64,000 nucleotides of DNA from positions 1,377,153 to 1,441,152 of the forward strand of contig NW_013171815.1 of the NCBI RefSeq assembly GCF_000151665.1. The letters run 5' to 3'. Each line of letters starts with the position of its first letter. Position 1 is the first letter of the stretch. Made by a program: the position numbers and the translations under genes. Source of the stretch: Blastocystis hominis (taxonomy: Eukaryota > Sar > Bigyra > Opalinata > Blastocystidae). The notes beneath the pieces were generated by a model, which was given only the letters and a program-made list of their open reading frames with translations, ran no database searches and was not told the origin of the DNA. Below, piece by piece: positions 43,240 to 54,300 of the stretch.

Positions 43240-43546
43240 TTGCAAATACAGATTAGAAATAGCAATCTTTCTGGAGAAGAAGCAATTCGAACCCCTGGAA
43301 ATCGAATAAACCTGCATAATATTATTGAAAGTTTGCATCCCCACCACTAACTCATTTTTCTCAAGAGTGTATTTACAATCTTTAGAATGACTCGACATGG
43401 TTTGATTAGGGGTTACAAACAATATTTACGGAAGAGTATCGGTTTAGGGACATCCTTGCTGTTTCGAATGAGTTTTTGTGTATCTGGCACGTATTTGCTT
43501 GTCGCGGATTCAGCCCATTCAGTTCATAGAATTTTTCATTTTGATC

Positions 43547-44955
43547 ATGTTTTGTCGGTTTTCTAGAGTTGCTCCGTTTGTGGACTGCACACAGGCTTGA
43601 TTCATAGAAGATTGACTAGAAGCTTCTCTTCTGGCACTTCTGCGAAGAAGTCCACTAGTCTTGTATTTTGCATATTCGATAGGTGAGCAATAGTTTAAAT
43701 TCGTTGTTGCTGCAGGAGTAGGAGGATGTGCCCTGTGGTATAGTTGGGATACAATTCGATCCACAAAATTGTACTGGTGGGCAGCTGACAAAGCGATGCC
43801 CATGGTGAGACTTTTAGATCCAGAAACAGCTCATCGTGCTGGTGTTTTGCTGGAAAAATATCATTTAGGTATGAACCATAATTGTTTCTGACAGAATAGC
43901 ACCTATTGATCGAGAGACTTATCCCGAATTACGAACCTCCTTGTGGGGTTTGAACTTTTCTCATTGTGTGGGACTTGCTGCCGGTTTCGATAAGCAAGCC
44001 GAGGCCATTAACGAGATCTTCAAGAGTGGTTTGAGTTTTCTGGAAGTGGGGGGCATTACTCCCAAAGCGCAACCTGGAAACCCGTCTCCGCGTATGTTCC
44101 GCCTGACGGAGGACAGAGCGATCATTAACCGGTTCGGTCTGAACAGTGAGGGACATGAGGTCATCGTTCCCCGTCTGCAGAAAGCTTTCATGCAGCAGCA
44201 GCGTGAACGCCGAGGACTCATAGGCGTGAACCTTGCAGACAACAAGGGAACGGCGGATCCTGTGAACGACTACATTCTTGGCATTCAAAACTGCGGTCCT
44301 TACTGCGATTTCATGGTTCTGAATATCTCCTGCCCAAACCAGGTAGGAACGACTGCCTTGCAGCAGGAGGACCGTCTCCGCGAGATGCTGGGTCGTGTAG
44401 GGAAGCGGCGGAGAGTTGAGCCTAGATCAAAGAGGAACTGGAGAAGCACCCGCAGCATCCTCCTCTTCTCGTGAAGTTGTCGCCCGATCTGCTTCCGGAC
44501 GAGCGAGATATCCTTTCTATCTGAAGCAGTTGAGCGCGAGTGGTCCTTGACAGACACAGCAGATCGCGCGGTTGGTGTTGGAGTACAAAGTGGACGGTAT
44601 GGTGATCAGCAACACCACGGTTTCGCGTCCCGCCTCTCTCAAGAGCGAGTTCAAAACGCAGAAAGGAGGACTTAGCGGCGAGCCCTTGCGCGAGAAGAGC
44701 ACGGAGACCATTCGAGAAATGTACCGATTGACGAAGGGCCAAGTCCCGATCATTGGCGTTGGCGGCATCGCAAGCGGAGCGGACGCGTATGAGAAGATCA
44801 AGGCCGGAGCGAGCGTGGTGGAAGTGTATTCCTCGCTCGTGTACAACGGCATGGGACTGGTGCCGAAGATCAAGAAGGAATTGGTGGAGTTATTGAAGAA
44901 GGACGGATATCGCAACATCGCTGACGCTGTTGGAAAGGATATCGATGTTTTTTGA
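43547..44955 (+). CDS. DHODH: Dihydroorotate dehydrogenase, class 2 (quinone-linked)
   Basis: Six exons give 411 codons. MFCRFSRVAPRLTRSFSSGT is a presequence, followed by a TM helix (FKFVVAAGVGGCALWYSW), as in inner-membrane class 2 enzymes. Core motifs are GLAAGFDKQAEAI, LEVGGITPKAQPGNPSPRMF RL, FMVLNISCPNQ, LVKLSPDL, VDGMVISNTT, KGGLSGEPLR, IIGVGGIASGADAYEKI and VYSSLVYNG. It oxidises dihydroorotate in pyrimidine synthesis and passes electrons to quinone. Four introns are ordinary (32, 31, 31 and 29 nt). One, 44508..44557, has no GT-AG solution but a perfect AT-AC one. The stop TGA is followed by GTTTGTT. Confidence 0.93.
44508..44557 (+). other. Candidate U12-type AT-AC intron in DHODH
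   Basis: A 50-nt segment begins ATATCCTTT (the U12 5' splice site) and ends AC. It contains TCCTTGAC, the U12 branch-site core, with the branch A 7 nt before the intron's last base. Removing it turns GAG-CGA-G|AG-CAG-ATC into the expected protein (DERE-QIARLVLEYKVDGM) and makes the whole CDS divisible by three. No GT-AG choice in this stretch avoids the in-frame TGA and keeps the frame. Confidence 0.7.
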
Positions 44956-45006
44956 GTTTGTTTTCTCAACTTGGGATTGCAACAAACAACACGATTCGAT
45001 TTTCAA

Positions 45007-46481
45007 CTAGAAGGGAAGCTTCGTCCATTTGCCATCCTGGATGCCCCACTTCCCCACTCGGCGCGTTCCGTCGATATAATAGCCGTCCTTTCCACGCACC
45101 GTTCCGGGCAAAGGAAGCATAATACCCAATCGAGACGCCTACGTTTCACTCGAACACCCCATTTCTTCTACCTGTCGAACGATATAGTTCAGCTGAGATA
45201 GCTTGATTCCTGCGAAAATCACGCGGAATTCTTCTGTCTCGTGATTCGCAACGTAGAGATAGTAACAGAAATTGTCGTTGTCGCAGTACCAGCCTTGATG
45301 ATTCCCCACACGGTAATACAGATACAAAGAGGAGAGCTTCAGTTGCTTTCCTTTCTCCAACAGTTCTTCAAAAGTGGGGGGAAGCGGCGCGTATTTGTTC
45401 CGAATGACAGCGAACGACTCTGTGTGCTAAACCACCTCCTCCAAACAGAACGATCCGTTTCTTTCGACGTGTTTGAGTGCAGTCGAGTCCATTGATGGCG
45501 GATCCAGGGATTCTTAATCTGCTCAATACTCTCCGAAGGGAAATCCTGCAGTAGACTTTCCCAAACAGATTCCTGGCGGATGAGTCGATGGCAATGGGAG
45601 TTGACACAAGCACTAGCTAGCACAAAGACTCCGAAAAAGTACAAAGAGAGAAGGTCGGGGATGGAAAGCATCGATAGAATTCGTTCGCTTTCGAGGAGAA
45701 TCGAGATGAGAGACGAGGAATCTGAGAGTAAACTTGAACAGAGAAGGAGGACCATGCGAGTAGGAGCGGAGTTTGGCTATCCTCGTTTCGATATCTCTCT
45801 TGTTCTCCTCGCATTTCTTTAGTTTCGTCTCAATCACTTCGATATCATGCTGGATCTCAGCGAAAGTTCAAAAACAAACCATTGTTAGATTGCGTGCATA
45901 TGATTTATCGTTGTAGAGACGAACGCACTCTAGTTTCTTTCGTTCGTTCCTGTCTAAATCGTTTTCTATGTCTGCAATATGGCTTTCTGTCAAACGAATA
46001 TCGTTATAGAACATTCTAGGGAGTAGAGAGCTTTAAGGAACGCTACACAGATCCTTTATGTAGTTCTTGAGCAGAAGGGGGAGGATTCTTTACAACGAAG
46101 GAATAGAATAGTGTTCGTTGGCGAAACCAAGAATAGCTATTATCCCAGACCAAATAGTAAGTTCCTGGCTTCGATACAACGTAAGAGCCACTACACTCCG
46201 TATTTGCGCTAATAAGTTGTTTGCGAACAGGATACTCCTCGTCTTCTTGATTCCTCATCGAAGAAATCCCAAAATAGCAGTCATAATCAAGAAGCGTGAA
46301 AGTCCACGATATAATGGATTGAGGTTTTATAACGGCAACTGGCAACTGGAATATGGATCCCGCATCTATGACTTCCGTAGCTTGATTGGTAGAAAAGGTC
46401 TGGGTTTCTACTCTACAACATAGGTGGAAAGAAGGTTAATATTCACTTGAAAAAGGGAGAAACTTCTTGATACTTTTCCAT
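45007..46481 (-). CDS. GOLD-like domain plus coiled coil plus F-box protein
   Basis: Seven exons (introns 34, 31, 24, 31, 32 and 33 nt) give 429 codons from ATG 46481. Residues 1-130 form a GOLD-type beta sandwich (IISWTFTLLDYDCYFGISSM and KPGTYYLVWDNSYSWFRQRT, as in Sec14-GOLD proteins). Residues 135-215 are a coiled coil (IADIENDLDRNERKKLECVR, DIEVIETKLKKCEENKRDIE). Residues 230-275 resemble an F-box (LLSLYFFGVFVLASACVNSH CHRLI then ESVWESLLQDF). The C-terminal 130 residues are unassigned. The F-box suggests an SCF ubiquitin-ligase adaptor with a membrane- or cargo-facing GOLD part. TAG is followed by TGTTTGTT after 18 nt. Confidence 0.7.
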
Positions 46482-46693
46482 AGCCAAAAATATGAATAAT
46501 GCTAAAATTCATGTCAAATAATGGAATTCCAAAATGAATGTAACAAACAATCGAATGTTATGCCTTGGTAACACGACTCTAAAAAACGTAAGTATATGAT
46601 TCAAAAGTGGGAAAATGGATCTTTTTCCATTTTCAGTATCAAAGAATCAGCAATATGGCACTACACAATAGCTTGTGAAGAATGGCTAATCAT

Positions 46694-46883
46694 TCACAAG
46701 GCAGATATGTGTGCACTGTCAAGATGGAAACCTACCTTCTTTGCAGCAGGGGATGCAGACTTTTGGAATCTCTTTCCAGGTTTCGAGCGACTGTTCTGGG
46801 GTTTGTTTCCTTTTCCTTGCTTCATTGGTGCTTTTGGATTCTTTTTCTTTGGTTGTTGTTGTTGTTGTTGTTCTTCTTCTTCT

Positions 46884-46915
<32 letters not shown>

Positions 46916-47634
46916 CTCTTCTTCCTCTTCCTCTTCTTCCTCTTCCTCTTCTTCTTCTTCTTCTTCTTCTTCTTCAGAATCGCCTTCAACATACACATAT
47001 CCTCTTCCATTGTCTTCATCCTCACTCTCTTCATATTCTTCTTCTTCTTCTTCTTCTTCACTACTTACTCCAAGCATTTCATCCTAAAACAATAGCCAAA
47101 ACAAGAATAACAATACAATAGCCAAATCCTCTTCTCCATCCTCTATTGCCTTCTTTCTTGCTTCCATTTTCTCCTTCTTCCTCTACGTGGTCAACAATAA
47201 AAATCAATCTTATACAGCTTCACGGCGCTTCTTTTCTTCCTGTCGTTGATTGTACTCCTCGCACAATCGCTTAAACTTCTTAGAATTCACCACACGCTCC
47301 ACGACCTCCGGAATCTAGGTCGAAAATCACCCAAAAGCTCACTTTGTTCAACGAAGTCATGGTAACAATGCAGAATAACTTCTTTGGATCGCTTCGATGG
47401 GGAATAATGTAAGGCTCATATTTGGAATAGTCATAATTATACCTAGGACAAAAACAAGCAACATCACAAATACCAGTTCTTTGCATGTAAATACTTCTTT
47501 GTTTTGATGTACTTTTGTACCTCAGACATATCAGCAACAATATCATGATTCGTCAACTTGCAGTGAATACGACCACGGTCATTCAGCTCAAAGTCGGGAT
47601 TATCCTTTAAGAAAGCGGCCAACTCAGCATCCAT
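46694..47634 (-). CDS. SURF2: SURF2 homologue with poly-Glu tract
   Basis: Five exons with 31-, 28-, 33- and 33-nt introns give 271 codons. The N-terminal third matches SURF2: FLKDNPDFELNDRGRIHCKL, EVQKYIKTKKY, YDYSKYEPYIIPHRSDPKKL FCIVTMTSLNK. A basic helix (KKFKRLCEEYNQRQEEKKRR) follows. An acidic stretch then ends in about 40 nearly uninterrupted Glu, six Gln, and a basic tail (PKKKNPKAPMKQGKGNK). SURF2 is a nucleolar protein linked to 5S RNP handling. The Glu tract is longer than in animal SURF2. Confidence 0.85.
46855..46980 (-). repeat. GAA/GAG and CAA triplet tract in SURF2
   Basis: A nearly pure GAR run (about 36 codons) followed by six CAA codons, coding poly-Glu and poly-Gln in the SURF2 frame. 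Confidence 0.95.
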
Positions 47635-48248
47635 TTCAGTTCAGCAAACTCTAGAAACAAATTATGAGTGATCATGTTTCAATAACCAACACTGGGTGAG
47701 AATAGACTATAACACCCAATTTCCACCAAATTGTTTGAACAAACACTCAACACTCGTCACTGAGCTATTTCCCCTTCAATTACTTGTGCTATCTTCACCC
47801 ACTTCTATTGCTGATTCGATTCGTGAGTTTTACACATCTAGCTCCGACTCATCTGTTTTTCAGGTCAAAACTACATCAAATACCTTTATATCCGATAACG
47901 TTCAGTTGATCTGTAATACTAATTTCTACGGTGCTTCTATACAAAATACAGGTTTCAACACATACACGTCAATTGTGTTTTCTTTTGCTTTTCCATGGTT
48001 TTTAATATCCATAGCGCATATTTCATTCACCACAATACTGTTCATAACGACTAAACTGACCTCTTTTTATTTCCAATCAGTCAAAATGATATGCGAAGCA
48101 CGCTTCATCCTTTCTCTGCATACGGCTAAATAAAGAGCTGTACAGATATGCCTATTTTTTGTCGCGGTTATCCAAAGATTTTAACAGCTAATAATTAGGA
48201 CCATATTTTTGTTTATTAGAAAATAAAGTCTCTTAAAGTAGTTCTGAT
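47635..48248. other. Intergenic region between SURF2 and the phosphate transporter
   Basis: About 610 bp. A 145-codon open frame (from GTG 47696) has no ATG start, no family resemblance and AT-driven composition, so I do not call it. Promoters of both divergent genes must lie here. Confidence 0.5.
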
Positions 48249-49705
48249 ATGGCAGTATTGGAGGAATATCTGTGGATCCCTATTTGTTGCAGCGTAGTAG
48301 CTTTTTTTTCAGCCTTTGGAATAGGTATTTTTGTTGAGGCAATGGGTAATCCGTAGGAGCAAATGATGTAGCTAATGCATTTGCAACGTCTGTCGGTTCT
48401 AAGGCTCTCACAATCAAGCAAGCGATTTTGATCGCAGCTGTGATGGAATTTTCTGGAGCTTTTCTATTAGGCGGTAATGTAGCCTCAACAATTATGAAGG
48501 GAATCACAGAACCTTCCTACTTTAAAGATGAACCCGTATGAAATTCGGGCGTTGTGTGACGCTTAGCAAATTTTGATGTTTGGTATGATGTGTGTCTTGT
48601 TAGGAGTCGCCATCTGGCTGATTGTGGCCACCTTGTATGGTCTGCCGGTGTCTACTACCCACTCCTGCATCGGTGGAATTATCGGCATGGCCGTGGTGTC
48701 AAAGGGATTCAAAGCAGTGAACTGGCGAGCTGTTGGCAACGTAGGATTGTCCTGGATCATCGCTCCGATCGTTTCTGCCTTGCTCTCTACTTCGATCTTT
48801 TTAGTTATTCGCAAGTTCATTCTCCGTGCTAAAAACACGGTAAATCGTGCGTTTGCAGCCTATTCTCCGATCGTGGGATTCACAATCGCTCTCAATGTGT
48901 TCCTTGTTCTCTTTACCAGCGAGTCTCTTCATCTTGACTTGAGCCTCTGGGTCCTCATCCTCATCTGCCTTGGCATTGGTGCCATCTGCAGTCTGGTGGT
49001 TCAGCTGATCCTTCTCCCTTACATCCGTTTCCACGTTCACTCTGAAATAGAAACGAATCTGCTCCCGGTATCCAACGAAAACGGAGAGGCAGAGAAAGAG
49101 AGCGAAGCCAAGAAAGAAGTCGAGTCGATTTCTGACAAGGTTCAGATCAGCGACGCCGTGGCGGAGATTCATCGGAACGCCGAGGAGTTCAATCCCTCCA
49201 CCGAGAAGCTCTTCACCTACCTGCAGATTCTCACCGCAATCTTCAACTCGTTCGCCCACGGCGCCAACGACGTGGCCAATTCGATCGGTCCTTTCGCTGC
49301 CTGTATCGCCATCTACGAGACCGGAAACGTCATGGCGGATGCGAATGTCCCCGCTTTGACGCTCGTCGTTGGCGGCTTCGGCATCGTGATCGGACTGGTG
49401 TGTCTGGGATACAAGGTCATGGCGTCCATGGGAATGAACATGGTGAAGGTCACGCCGTCCCGCGGTTTTACGATCGAAATTGGGGCTGCGCTGGTGATTT
49501 TGGTCGGATCTGCGTTGGGACTACCGCTTTCGACCACTCACTGCAAGGTTGGATCCACGGTCGGCGTGGGACTGGCGGAAGGGAAGAATGGTGTGAACTG
49601 GAAGCTGGTGTACGAGGTGTTTGCGGGATGGATCATTACTATCTTCATTTGTGCTCTGTCTACTGGTTTGGTAGTATGGCTTGCTCTTCATTTTCTTAGT
49701 ATTTG
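48249..49705 (+). CDS. PiT-family phosphate transporter, stop made by polyadenylation
   Basis: Three exons with 32- and 31-nt introns give 464 codons plus TG. Both PiT signatures are present: [20 protein letters not shown] spanning the first intron, and [30 protein letters not shown] and [15 protein letters not shown] complete the inverted repeats. A charged cytosolic loop ([20 protein letters not shown]) lies between. It is a Na+- or H+-coupled Pi importer. The frame hits TGTTTGTT (49709..49716) before any stop: ATT-TG-cac-TGTTTGTT, so poly(A) makes TGA. The first genomic stop, TGA at 49794-49796, is 2 nt before the next gene's ATG, which supports the earlier end. Confidence 0.93.
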
Positions 49706-49716
49706 CACTGTTTGTT
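49704..49716 (+). terminator. Poly(A) site and created TGA, phosphate transporter
   Basis: TG, cac, TGTTTGTT. It has the same spacing as the other created stops in this window. Confidence 0.65.
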
Positions 49717-49798
49717 CCACACGCCATTTCGGTTTTCAGGACTGGAGCAGGTCATTGTCTGTTTTCTTTCTGAAAGGAAAGGATCCAGATCCTTGATA

Positions 49799-51282
49799 AT
49801 GTACTCTTTCATTGAAAAATTGAATCCTGCTGTGAAATTGTAACAACTTGATGGGTAATTAACGAGCTAGTTTGGGAAAGCTTACTAAGAATGAGCACTA
49901 CAAGTACATTGACCTGGTACTGTGCAAACTTCGAAATCCATGGTCAGGCTTTTTCACTGCCGGATGGTGCTTTCTTCGGATCGGAACTGACTCTGTAGGG
50001 GAGATATCGATCTCGTTGATCGCCTTGACGAGGGCCTTCTTCTCCTAAAGGAGGAGACGGCAAACAAGGTGCATCCACCCCCTATCAATGTTTTGCGCTG
50101 GTGCTGAGCATTAAAGGATAGATTAATTTGACTGCTCCCGAAATCAATGAAGAAGACGAGGTGATTATTCAAGACGGTCAATTCAAAACAGTTTCGCGTT
50201 ACCGCGAATACCTTCCGGTAGAAAGCGAGCAGGTCTATATCCGTATCATAAAGCCGTTGTCATGGGGTCGTCTGGACCCGCCACACAAGCCAATGGTGCT
50301 TATCCTCCCAGGAACCGGCGAAAAGGGCTTCGGAAGGCGATATGACGGTGTGTCTGTTCCTCTAGCACGTCTAGGTATCGGCTCGATCGTCTTTTTTGTT
50401 TTGCCTGGAGCCTGATGGGTAGATTCTCGAAGGTCCGTTTTACGGCCGTCGCAAGCCGAAAAAGCAGAACGGCTGCAAACTCCGCCACGTCTCGGACCTC
50501 CCTCTGTTGGGTGCCGCAACGATCGAGGAGGTGAGCAATGGTAGTTCGTCTCAACCCCAGTCGCGCTCTCTGCTTTACTATCTCCGCGAGCAGGGCTTGG
50601 GCCCGCTCGTCGTCGGCGGAATCAGCATGGGCGGGCTCCACGCTGCGATGGTGGCCGCGCTGACGGCGTTTCCACTGGGGACCGCGTCGCTTGTGGGCCC
50701 TCCGTCGGCAGTTCCGGTGTTCACGTCGGTAGGGATGAGGGGCGGAGAGAGACGAAGCGTAGGGACTGATGGCGAATCTGATTCCGTGGAAGCGGCTGGA
50801 CAAGGATGCGCACTACTACAACCTGGCGGACCGGCTGAAGAACCGTTATTTCGATGTGGATGTGGGCATGGGGAAGGAGAGTGAGGAGTAGAAGCCCAAA
50901 ATGGACAAGGCTCACGAGTTGATGGGCCGTTTTTTGCGCATAACGAATATAGAGAATTTCGACCCACCGATGGTACCGGAAGCAGCGATTTTTGTTCGGA
51001 TGAGGAGAAGGCGTGACGGAGTAGGCCACTGCAAAGAGAGATCGCTACGTGCCTTTTGAATTAGTGGAAACCCAAATGAAGGAGTTGAATCAGCGCTGGG
51101 AGGGGAGCGAAGTTGATCTTTGTGTGTGTGTGGGTAAGTCGTAGATTCTCTGGCTTGAAGGATCCCATGTAAGCAGCTATCTCTTTGAAAGAAAAGCGTT
51201 CGCTTTAATGGTGAAAGAGTCTGCAGACCGTGTTCAACACTTTATAGATACTCATCCAGAACAATCGGTGGGGAAGAGCTGA
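49799..51282 (+). CDS. ABHD18: ABHD18-like alpha/beta hydrolase
   Basis: Ten exons (nine introns of 30-34 nt) give 398 codons from ATG 49799 (MYSFIEKLNPAVKFLGKL). The order follows ABHD18: N-terminal SGFFTAGWGDIDLVDRLDEG, EEDEVIIQDGQFKTVSRYRE, the oxyanion region MVLILPGTGEKGFGRRYDG, ILEGPFYGRRKPKKQNGCKL RHVSDL, the nucleophile elbow GGISMGGLHAAM, then KRDRYVPFE and EGSHVSSYLFERKAF (late His). Ser, Asp and His are in place. ABHD18 is a mitochondrial lipid hydrolase in animals; the substrate here is unknown. The third intron runs from within a GGTGCTGAG context and is well supported by phase. Confidence 0.88.
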
Positions 51283-51385
51283 AGAAGAAAGTAAGAATCT
51301 ATTGTTGGTGTCTTCTCTTTGTGGAATCAAACAAACAAGCAATCAATCAATCCAGCAATTAACACATTATGCATATACTTCAAAT

Positions 51386-54300
51386 TTAAATGCGGTTATC
51401 CTTTCCAGAAAGATGCTGAGCATTCACCTTTCCAGCTCCAGAGCGAAGCTGCTTGGCTCCCTGCTTGGTCTTCTTCGACTTGGTACGGACCCAGATGTAG
51501 AAGGAAGCAATCGCGACGATCACCAGAACCAGCAAGACCAGAATTACAATCAAAGCAACGGAAACTGCGCCAATCGTCTTTCTCTCCTGGAGAATAGGGT
51601 TCATGTAGAACTCGATCGTGAAGGTCTTGTCAGGAAGCAGGCTCTGCAGGTTGGTCTGAATCGAAGCCAGATTGCCTCGCACCAGAGTCATTGTGCTGGC
51701 AGCCACCTCCTGAGGAAGCGTGAAACGGATCCAGAAGGCGCTCATCACAGGCTCATTTTCGAACTCCTCGGCAATGTTCTTCACCTTCCACAGCTCCAAC
51801 AGAGACATATCCACCTGGCTGGAGGTGGCGATGGCAGCAATGATGATGTTCAGGGTGTTGGGATCCTGAATCTCTTCAGGGGTCATCTGGAGTCTGTAGG
51901 CCACATCGATGTACACGGTTCCCTTGGGAGGATTCGTCGAACGGCACTCTCCGTCATCGATCTCACCCCAAGTGGGATTCAGCTCCTGCAGACTGCAGTG
52001 GCGGTACATCTCTCCAATGAAGCCCTCAGGGCAGTTGGCCACCGAAGTCTCGTCGGACATCACACCAGGGAACGCGCCATCCTTCACGCAGTAGTTCAGC
52101 TGGCAAGACTGAATATCCACATCAGCAATGGCCACTCTGTTGTTTCCAGAGAAGGTTCCGTACATCTCGAACTTGTACTGGCTGTACGAGTTCATGTGGT
52201 CCATCATCATCCACTCCTTGGCCTGCAGACGCGACTCGAACATCACGTGCTGCTCCACACGAAGCAGAGTCTCCCAAAGCACACCATCGGTCGAACCGTA
52301 CAGAGCCCACGAAGTGGGATCACGATCCTGCGTTCTGCTGTTGGAGGTCAGAGCGATCTTGTTGACCCATTCCATACGATCGAAGTTGTAGGAGTAGACC
52401 GTCCAAGCAGGAATACCGTTCTCAATCCAAGTCGTAGAAGGATTACGATCCCAAGCCTGAGCAGCGGACTCGTAAGCCTGGTTGAAGAACGAGGACTCGG
52501 TGATCGAACCACCATCCACACGAGAGATACAGTTGCCCTGAAGAGGATTCACAGCGCCTCTGAACTGGATCTGACCAGTGGTCGACTGGTGCTTGTGGAT
52601 CTCCACAGCAATCACGTTGTCGCCATCCTGCAGCAAGTAACCAGGAGCCGATCCAATACGAGTGTAGTATCCGTCGTACATGGCGTTGGCAGTGGTGGAG
52701 GAAGACACGGATCCGGACTTCATGTTGCGACGGTACACCTCGTTGCCGTTCAGATACACAATCACTCCATCCTTGTACCACAGACTGAACTGCACAAGAG
52801 GGTAACGAATCGACTCGGTCAGAGTGAACTTGTAACGAGCATAGAAGGTGTTCTCGTCCCACTCTCCGTACTCCATCTGTCCCAAGACAGTGTTCGCCCA
52901 TTTCGAGTCATCATAATCAACGCTGTTCCATCCGCTCTTAGCACGCTCATTGACCAAGATCTTCCAGACCATGCTCGCGCTGCTACCAGCAGTCAGAGTG
53001 AAGTATCCGGTGTACTGACTACCACTAGCGAGAGTGAACTCCTGAAGCAGAGTATCCTCCATATCGTACACCTTCAGATAGGCACCGCTCGTCCAACCAT
53101 CACCATAAGTATCTCTCAGAACCACCTGGTAGTCTCCAGAAGGAAGACACAGAGAGTTCGTGTAAGTGGCATAGCTCGAGAATCCGCTACGCTGCAGAAG
53201 ACGCTCGCCAGCACTGTTGTACAGCTCGTAAGACTCTTCACCTCCATAGTTGGTAGTACTCTTCACCAGCTTCAGACCATTGGTCAGACCGTCCTCGCCG
53301 CACTCCTTGAAGTGCACAGTCAGGGTAGCGCTCGCTTCTCCGGCATCTCCCTTCGCAGTAACAGTGTACACAGTCTTGATGAGTCCGTTCACCTCAGCAT
53401 CAAGACGAGGAAGGAACAGATCAACCTTGAAGCCAGAACCAAGAGAAGGCTCCACAGTGATCTCCTTGTAGCATCCGTTCGGGGTGATATCCACGGTATC
53501 CATAGGCATTCCAGCGTACACGGTCATCTCCGTCGTGGACAGAGTCAGCTGGGTGAGAGGCTTCAGAGCATTAGGGAAGTCCTGCAGATCCACATAGGGA
53601 GCGCTCTCGGACTCGACGTAAGTGTGGTGAGGAGGGAAACGGTTTCCATCGGGACGGTAGATCTGAGTGTAGCATCCAGTCTCAGTCTGGCAAGTAACCT
53701 CGATCTTGTTGTTGGTATCGGGCTTAATGCAAATCATCTTATCGTTTCCAGCATAGACATTCGAGTACTGGCAGTTCACCATCTGAGCGTTGCCGTCGGA
53801 GTCGAAGTTACCTCCAGAGCACTGAGCCACATTACCGTTGTTCAGGATCTTGATCATACCGTTACCAGTCATCATACGAATGATGTAGATATCATTGGTC
53901 CATGGGCCACCGTCATTACCCTTGCAAGGATTGACAGTCAGGCGGAAGTTGGTGGTAGCGACACCTCCAGGGTTCGAGGCGGTGACGGTGTAGGTAACAT
54001 CGGTCATAGGCTCGTAGGGAGTACCAGAGATCACTCCAGTTCCAGCATTGAAGGACAGTCCGTAAGGAAGCTCCGGAGAAATCGAGTACGTCACTCCCGC
54101 GGCACCTCCCGCGGAGATCGTGATCTGAGCGAAGCTCGCTCCAGGGTTCGCGGTGATCAAAGAGCCAGCAGGAAGCGTAGATCCGCCGCGAGAAATGGTC
54201 ACAGAGCTGGGAGGCAGCTCGTAGAATACATCGAACGCAATGGTGGTCCTCAGAGTACCCACGTTCGTAGGTCCGTTTCCAGTGCAAGTGATGGTGTACT

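Noticed and set aside
43270-43300. GGTTCGAATT on the minus strand, like a tRNA T-loop
   Set aside because: The flanks do not form a T-stem and no acceptor stem, A box or anticodon arm can be drawn around it.
44508-44553. GT-AG solution for the DHODH break (GTTGAGCG...GCAG)
   Set aside because: It leaves the in-frame TGA at 44520-44522 in the upstream exon and loses the frame; only the AT-AC solution keeps the conserved protein.
47696-48133. 145-codon open frame upstream of the phosphate transporter
   Set aside because: No ATG start, no intron-exon logic, no family resemblance, and AT-rich composition like flanking non-coding DNA.
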